NCBI RefSeq assembly: GCF_019219025.1 | Contig: NZ_JAHUWN010000002.1 | Location: 62,001 to 126,000, forward strand | DNA from: Bacillus sp. sid0103 | GTDB taxonomy: Bacteria; Bacillota; Bacilli; Bacillales_B; DSM-18226 | DNA: 64,000 nucleotides | Reading direction: 5' to 3' | Part shown: positions 59,760 to 64,000 of the stretch, piece by piece | Layout: each line of letters starts with the position of its first letter | How positions within the stretch are numbered: the first letter of the stretch is position 1 | Position numbers and translations under genes: made by a program | Notes under the pieces: model-generated | The model's database searches: none | Told to the model about the DNA's origin: nothing | Seen by the model: only the letters and a program-made list of their open reading frames with translations

Positions 59760-60171
59760 TTCGGACAGCTTGGGATGGATTTTGATCATGGTTGTCCGAA
59801 TGAGGGACTGATTCGGACAGCTTGCACTGGATTTTGTTTATTGCTGTCTGAATGTAGGGTCTATTCGGACAGCCTGGACTGGAATTGGTTCATTGCTGTC
59901 TGAATGCAGGGCTGATTCGGACAGCTTGAGCTCGAATTTGATCATAGTTGTCCGAATGTAGGGTCTATTCGGACAGCCTGGACTGGAATTGGTTCATTGT
60001 TGTCCGAATGCAGGGATGATTCAGACAGCTTGGGCTGGATTTTGATCATAGTTGTCCGAATGCAGGGTCTATTCGGACAGCTTGAGCTCAGATTTGAACA
60101 TGGTTGTCCGAATGCGCGGCCAATTCGGACAGAGCGGGTCAAGATTGATCAAAGTTGTCCGAATCCAAGTG
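59760..60171. repeat. Eight tandem 52-bp repeats with TTCGGACAG / GTTGTCCGAAT
   Basis: TTCGGACAG starts at 59760, 59812, 59864, 59916, 59968, 60020, 60072 and 60124, every step exactly 52 bases. About 31 bases into each unit is the inverted partner GTTGTCCGAAT, so each unit can form a hairpin. Some units carry one-base variants (TTCAGACAG, GCTGTCTGAAT). It lies between the adenylyltransferase promoter and the terminator of the lnr operon. No gene is seen in it. Confidence 0.92.
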
Positions 60172-60193
60172 CATCCTAATCTCATGCACCTTA

Positions 60194-60223
60194 CAAAAAA
60201 ATGACTATCGAATTGATAGTCAT
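60194..60223 (-). terminator. Terminator after the lnr-like operon
   Basis: ATGACTATC (60201-60209) pairs with GATAGTCAT (60215-60223), and on the minus strand seven T follow. Confidence 0.88.
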
Positions 60224-60241
60224 CTTTTATAGTAAACGGTT

Positions 60242-61387
60242 TTAGACAAAATTTTGTGTGGAATTGTTTCTGCCGAATCGATAGACGGCGATTAAGAAAA
60301 AGGCGGCAGCAAAGGCGAATAGAATCGTGAAATTCAAGTATAACCCGCTAAACGCATTTCCTTCTTGCAACTTAGTTAAGGTATCCAAAGTCCAACGCTG
60401 CGGCAGGAAATCGGCGATTTTTTGTAATGATTTCGGCATTACTTCTACTGGCCAGAAGCAACCAGAAAGCATCACAGTCGGCGTGATAATTAAGTTCTGC
60501 AAAGCACCCGCGGCACTGCGGCTGTTTGAAAAAGAAACAATGACTAGAGAGATCCCGACTGAAATCAAGGAAAACAGTAACATCACAAACGCTGCGGACC
60601 AAAACGACATGCCCATACCAATATGAAAGACGTTTTTCATGATCGTTAATGTAATGAAAACCTGAATCGTCATCACAATCATGTTGACCATTATATTAGA
60701 GAAGATGTACTTTCGTGCGTTAATCGGTGTTGATAGTAAGCGAAAATAGGTGCGGTTTTCTTTTTCCAACAGAATAATCTCAGCCATATTCCCAGCTGAC
60801 ATCAGCATGATCATAATCAGGAAACCAATTGTTTGATTCGTCATGTTCTTGTTTTTGGCTGTGTCTTCTAAGGAATGAGTCGCTAACATGTAGTTCGTTT
60901 GCTGATAATCTCTATACATCTGCTCAAAGACCTGCTGCTTCCCTCCGGCCACATAACTGATGGTTGCGATATTATCGATATACTGATATAAATAAGATTT
61001 CACATAAGCAGTTATCGCTGCACCCTTGATCGAGGTCATCTCGATATGGTCAGGCTCCCCGGCCAAGACACTGTCAGCATACCCTTTTTCAAAGGTAATC
61101 ACACTGTCTAGATTGCCAGAAGAGATTTTATCCTGGACCTGCCCAGCCGAAATCGTCGAAATCTCGACATTCTCTAAGCCCTTTAAAAATTCGATCGTAT
61201 CAGAGGTAATCTCGCTTTTATCCTCGTTAACGATCCCAACATGCAGGTTCATTTTTTGATCACCGCCATAGACGAGCAGGGAAATAAAGATCCCGACTAA
61301 GGGCATACACAGGTACATGATAATGTTTTTCTTTTTTTGAAACGTCACACGCAACGTGTTCTGAATTAACCAGAGGATATCCTTCAT
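60242..61387 (-). CDS. ABC-2 type permease, LnrN-like
   Basis: A membrane permease of the ABC-2 family, 381 residues. One helix lies near the N-terminus, a large extracytoplasmic loop covers about 45-170, and five or six helices fill the second half, with the conserved stretch LLSTPINARKYIFSNI before the third. It is the second permease of an LnrLMN (YfiLMN)-like exporter that in B. subtilis gives linearmycin resistance. Its ATG overlaps the previous gene's TAA by one base, and GGAGGGG precedes it. Confidence 0.85.
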   Translation of the reverse strand: MKDILWLIQNTLRVTFQKKKNIIMYLCMPLVGIFISLLVYGGDQKMNLHVGIVNEDKSEITSDTIEFLKGLENVEISTISAGQVQDKISSGNLDSVITFEKGYADSVLAGEPDHIEMTSIKGAAITAYVKSYLYQYIDNIATISYVAGGKQQVFEQMYRDYQQTNYMLATHSLEDTAKNKNMTNQTIGFLIMIMLMSAGNMAEIILLEKENRTYFRLLSTPINARKYIFSNIMVNMIVMTIQVFITLTIMKNVFHIGMGMSFWSAAFVMLLFSLISVGISLVIVSFSNSRSAAGALQNLIITPTVMLSGCFWPVEVMPKSLQKIADFLPQRWTLDTLTKLQEGNAFSGLYLNFTILFAFAAAFFLIAVYRFGRNNSTQNFV

Positions 61388-62499
61388 TATAACCCCTCCC
61401 GTCTTTGCAATGAGATGATTGACACCAGCAAGAATACGAGCGCTCCAGCCAGGTTGATCGACAGCGCAGGGATTGCTGCCGCAAAGTCATTTGCATAAAT
61501 AATCTTCGTCAGTGCTGTATTCATCCATGTTAGCGGTGAAAGTTCCGTAATCAACTTAAAGATGCCTTGGGGATTGTCAATTTTAAAATAAGCACCGCCA
61601 AAAAAGGATGATAACTGCACGAACAACATGATGATCACTTTTGGACCCGCACTTGTTTTTGACAAGAAGCTGACTCCAATCCCCATGCTCACCGCAAACA
61701 CCACTTCGGTCAGCAATACAAGGAAGACCAAGCCTAAATGATCGCCCCAATTAGCTTTGAAAATAAGCTTGCTAAAAAGGATGACGAGCAAGATACAGAT
61801 GCTATTACTGACGAGACTTCCGAACACCTTTCCAATGAAAATTTCACTTTTCCTAACCGGGGAAGCAATCAAGCGGTCGCCTGTTTTTCGCACACGTTCA
61901 CTCACGATTAACGAGCTTGAAGACATCGCACCGTACAGAATAATCATCGTTGTGATGACAATCGCATAATAATCCATCGAACCGGGCTGTTTATCAGGAA
62001 GAAGTGAGGTTTCTTTAATAAAATCATCCTTCTTTTCACGCGAGAACGCAGGTTCCAGTTTCTCTGGTGCTACCTTAATAATTTCGGAGGCGATATTGTA
62101 TTGATCGACAAAGGAAGTGAGCATGCCTTGCAGAATGTTTCCTTCAATGCTACTGCCATTATTGACGTAGAGCTGAATCCCTTTATCGGTTACTTCGACA
62201 TAGCCATCGTATTTATTTTGCTTCACTTCTTTTTGGGCATCGGTCGATTTTGTCGCTTGTTTAAAATGAATTCCTGATTTTTCAACCTCAGAGATAAACT
62301 TAGGAAAGGACTCTCCCTTCGTTGTATCTTTATATAAGACATCAATATCATCAACAGGCAGACTCGTTGTAAAGGTGTTTGACAGAGCTGTTCCAAGGAC
62401 AAGCATTAACACTATCGGGAAAGCTAACATAAAAAATAAGGTTCGGGTATCCCGAAAGTCCGTTTTAATTCCTTTCCACGCGATATTGAGAATGTTCAA
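61387..62499 (-). CDS. ABC-2 type permease, LnrM-like
   Basis: A paralogous ABC-2 permease of about 370 residues with an N-terminal helix (TLFFMLAFPIVLMLVLG), a large extracytoplasmic loop (about 50-200) and a C-terminal bundle that includes VSERVRKTGDRLIASPVRKSEI. TTG at 62499 is chosen because GGGGGG lies seven bases before it; the longer frame would start inside the ATPase gene. It forms the membrane channel with the adjacent permease. Confidence 0.82.
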   Translation of the reverse strand: MNILNIAWKGIKTDFRDTRTLFFMLAFPIVLMLVLGTALSNTFTTSLPVDDIDVLYKDTTKGESFPKFISEVEKSGIHFKQATKSTDAQKEVKQNKYDGYVEVTDKGIQLYVNNGSSIEGNILQGMLTSFVDQYNIASEIIKVAPEKLEPAFSREKKDDFIKETSLLPDKQPGSMDYYAIVITTMIILYGAMSSSSLIVSERVRKTGDRLIASPVRKSEIFIGKVFGSLVSNSICILLVILFSKLIFKANWGDHLGLVFLVLLTEVVFAVSMGIGVSFLSKTSAGPKVIIMLFVQLSSFFGGAYFKIDNPQGIFKLITELSPLTWMNTALTKIIYANDFAAAIPALSINLAGALVFLLVSIISLQRREGL

Positions 62500-62512
62500 T
62501 GGTAATCCCCCC

Positions 62513-63451
62513 TTATTGGTCACGCAAATTTCTTCCGGTTAATGTTAGGAATACCGTCTCCAGGTTCGGTGCTTTTTCATGTAAGGAGCGGATTTCGATA
62601 TGATTACTCATAAAATGCTCAATGATTTTGTTTAGATTATTTACTCCAGTATCTGAGTTGATTTTAATGAGGTTTTCATCGACAGAAACGGCTTCGACGC
62701 CATTGATTCCTTTAATCAATTGAATGTTCACATTTTCGGTCGATTTGACCTCAATCCAGACATCCTTCGTATTGGTAATGATTGATTTCAACTGTTCCTT
62801 CGTTCCTTCGGCAATAATTTTCCCATGATCAATGATGGCGATCCGTGAACAGATTTCCTCGACTTCCTCCATATAGTGGCTCGTGTAAATAATCGTACAG
62901 CCCATCTCATTTAACTTGCGGACGGAAGTAAGGATATAATTCCGGGATTGCGGATCAATCCCGACGGTTGGTTCATCCATGATGATCAACTTCGGGCGGT
63001 GGGCAATCGCACAAGCGATATTTAGTCGTCGCTTCATCCCGCCGGAAAAACCTTTTGGATAGCTTTTATGCTTATCCTGGAGGCCGACGAATTGAAGGGC
63101 CTCCTCGACACGCTCATTTAATTCGGAGCCGCGCAGACCGTAAAGACCGGCAAAGAATTTCACATTTTCATAGGCGGTCATATCTTCATAAATGGCCAAA
63201 TCCTGCGGGACCATACCAATATTCATTTTGGCAAAGCGGCTTTGTTTGGAACTATTTTTTCCCAGAATGTTAATCGTCCCATCATTGCTGCGGAGCAGAC
63301 CAGCAATCATATTAATCGTCGTACTTTTTCCAGCCCCATTGGCACCAAGAAAGCCAAAGATTTCTCCTTCTGCAACAGATAAACTCATATTATCAACCGC
63401 AATAAAGTCCGCAAATTTTTTCGTTAAGTTCTTAATTTCTAAAACGTTCAT
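62513..63451 (-). CDS. ABC transporter ATP-binding protein, LnrL-like
   Basis: The ATPase of the exporter, 312 residues. The nucleotide-binding domain (1-225) shows Walker A GANGAGKST, signature FSGGMKRR and Walker B LIIMDEPTVGID. A C-terminal DrrA-type extension (about 226-312) ends in the PNLETVFLTLTGR segment typical of drug-exporting ABC-2 systems. B. subtilis LnrL is the likely counterpart because two ABC-2 permeases and a NarL-type kinase adjoin it. It is the first gene of the three-gene operon. Confidence 0.9.
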   Translation of the reverse strand: MNVLEIKNLTKKFADFIAVDNMSLSVAEGEIFGFLGANGAGKSTTINMIAGLLRSNDGTINILGKNSSKQSRFAKMNIGMVPQDLAIYEDMTAYENVKFFAGLYGLRGSELNERVEEALQFVGLQDKHKSYPKGFSGGMKRRLNIACAIAHRPKLIIMDEPTVGIDPQSRNYILTSVRKLNEMGCTIIYTSHYMEEVEEICSRIAIIDHGKIIAEGTKEQLKSIITNTKDVWIEVKSTENVNIQLIKGINGVEAVSVDENLIKINSDTGVNNLNKIIEHFMSNHIEIRSLHEKAPNLETVFLTLTGRNLRDQ

Positions 63452-63567
63452 CCTCTCACCCCTAAATCTTTTTTATATTTCCAGTATATAGAAAAAGAAT
63501 GAACGCGCATAAGTGCAATCATTCATTCTTTTGACATGAGAATATTCATATTGTTTGCGTGAGATTT

Positions 63568-64000
63568 TCATGAACACAAGGGCAGGAGCGTGGTGACAGA
63601 AAAACCAAGGGTACTGTCCACAATCATCTTTCCATTCACTGAGGCAGTCCGCTCCTCCATGCCAAGGATTCCTAATCCCTTTTTAATCATTTCTGTTCCA
63701 GCCCCATTATCCTTCACTTCGGCTCGGATCACTTTATTTAGCACTTTTAGATCGACCGAAACCTGCGTCGCATGGGAATATTTCATTGCGTTCGTCAGTG
63801 CCTCCGTTACATTTTCATGGATAATTTTCCAATGAATTGGCTCAATAATGTCTAAATTGCCTTCATGTGTGAGAACCGTTTTGATTTGTTGCTTTGCATT
63901 AAAATCATCAATCAACAACTTCAAACGGTGAATTCCCACCTGCTCCGTCGGGGGTTTCATATTCTTTAACGTCAGGCGAATGTTTTCAATCCCCTCCTTT
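63568..64000 (-). CDS. Sensor histidine kinase, C-terminal part (LnrJ-like), cut by window edge
   Basis: The 3' end of a NarL-type two-component sensor kinase, open to the window edge. It shows the end of the dimerisation region (IENIRLTLKNMKPP) and the ATPase domain with N-box NVTEALTNAMKYSHATQV, G1 box KDNGAGTEM and GLGILGMEER. In B. subtilis a kinase (LnrJ) and a response regulator (LnrK) precede the linearmycin exporter. Here the kinase is directly upstream of the ATPase gene, so the regulator, if present, must lie before the kinase outside this window. The apparent ATG at 63960 is internal. Confidence 0.85.
   Translation of the reverse strand, partial: KEGIENIRLTLKNMKPPTEQVGIHRLKLLIDDFNAKQQIKTVLTHEGNLDIIEPIHWKIIHENVTEALTNAMKYSHATQVSVDLKVLNKVIRAEVKDNGAGTEMIKKGLGILGMEERTASVNGKMIVDSTLGFSVTTLLPLCS

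Noticed and set aside
59760..60171. CRISPR array
   Set aside because: Repeat and spacer lengths are wrong, the parts between cores are similar to each other, and no cas gene is present.
59942..60179. Open frames in the 52-bp repeats (both strands)
   Set aside because: They are produced by the repeat period and carry no ribosome site; the 52-base unit is not a multiple of three, so the frame shifts each unit.
1..64000. tRNA, rRNA, insertion sequences, prophage structural genes
   Set aside because: None seen on either strand by reading; no transposase, integrase, capsid or tail protein is encoded.

Overview
The window reads as chromosomal DNA of a low-GC, endospore-forming Gram-positive bacterium of the Bacillaceae (a Bacillus or Neobacillus relative). 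The evidence is a set of familiar Bacillus gene arrangements and signals: an alaR-alaT pair, a preQ1-I riboswitch in front of queF, tandem TnrA-type operators before glnK-amtB, a frl-type fructosamine operon, an lnrLMN-type ABC transporter, a GerPF-like spore protein, lipoprotein and Sec signal peptides, and strong GGAGG ribosome binding sites throughout. I see no rRNA, tRNA, CRISPR array, transposase or intact prophage.

Layout. (1) 1-2.9 kb: a MacB/YknXYZ-like efflux operon. (2) 3.0-23.7 kb, all on the minus strand: secreted phosphate-related functions (PhoX-like phosphatase, PstS lipoprotein behind a Pho-box-like array, beta-propeller/phosphoesterase, a multidomain double nuclease and a 5'-nucleotidase), interrupted by an RND exporter, a small lipoprotein and glnK-amtB. 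Together these could degrade extracellular DNA to nucleosides and phosphate and capture the phosphate. (3) 24.0-29.2 kb: alaR-alaT, a membrane diguanylate cyclase, a purine permease with a one-base 5' frameshift, and a small coiled-coil protein. (4) 29.3-33.4 kb: a DUF1659, DUF2922, YvrJ (holin-like) and two-amidase cassette, then VanZ. (5) 33.5-44.0 kb: a fructosamine (Amadori product) operon with kinase, ABC importer, epimerase, MFS transporter and three SIS-domain deglycases, controlled by a GntR regulator with three identical operator palindromes. (6) 44.2-60.2 kb: a mosaic of single genes (second DUF1659-DUF2922 pair, pseudokinase, queF, EamA exporter, GW-repeat amidase, acetyltransferase, GerPF-like, DinB/YfiT, DoxX, MFS drug exporter, NlpC/P60 hydrolase, aminoglycoside adenylyltransferase), separated by long non-coding tandem repeats. 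(7) 60.2-64 kb: an lnrLMN-like ABC exporter and the 3' end of a sensor kinase cut by the window edge.

The least explained content is repetitive DNA. A 13-mer, GGTGCCTGACACC, recurs about a dozen times and is often built into terminators. There are also three unrelated families of intergenic tandem arrays with very regular spacing: 21 bp, 20-21 bp and exactly 52 bp. At least two genes (purine permease, DoxX) carry single-base deletions that may be real or may be assembly errors.
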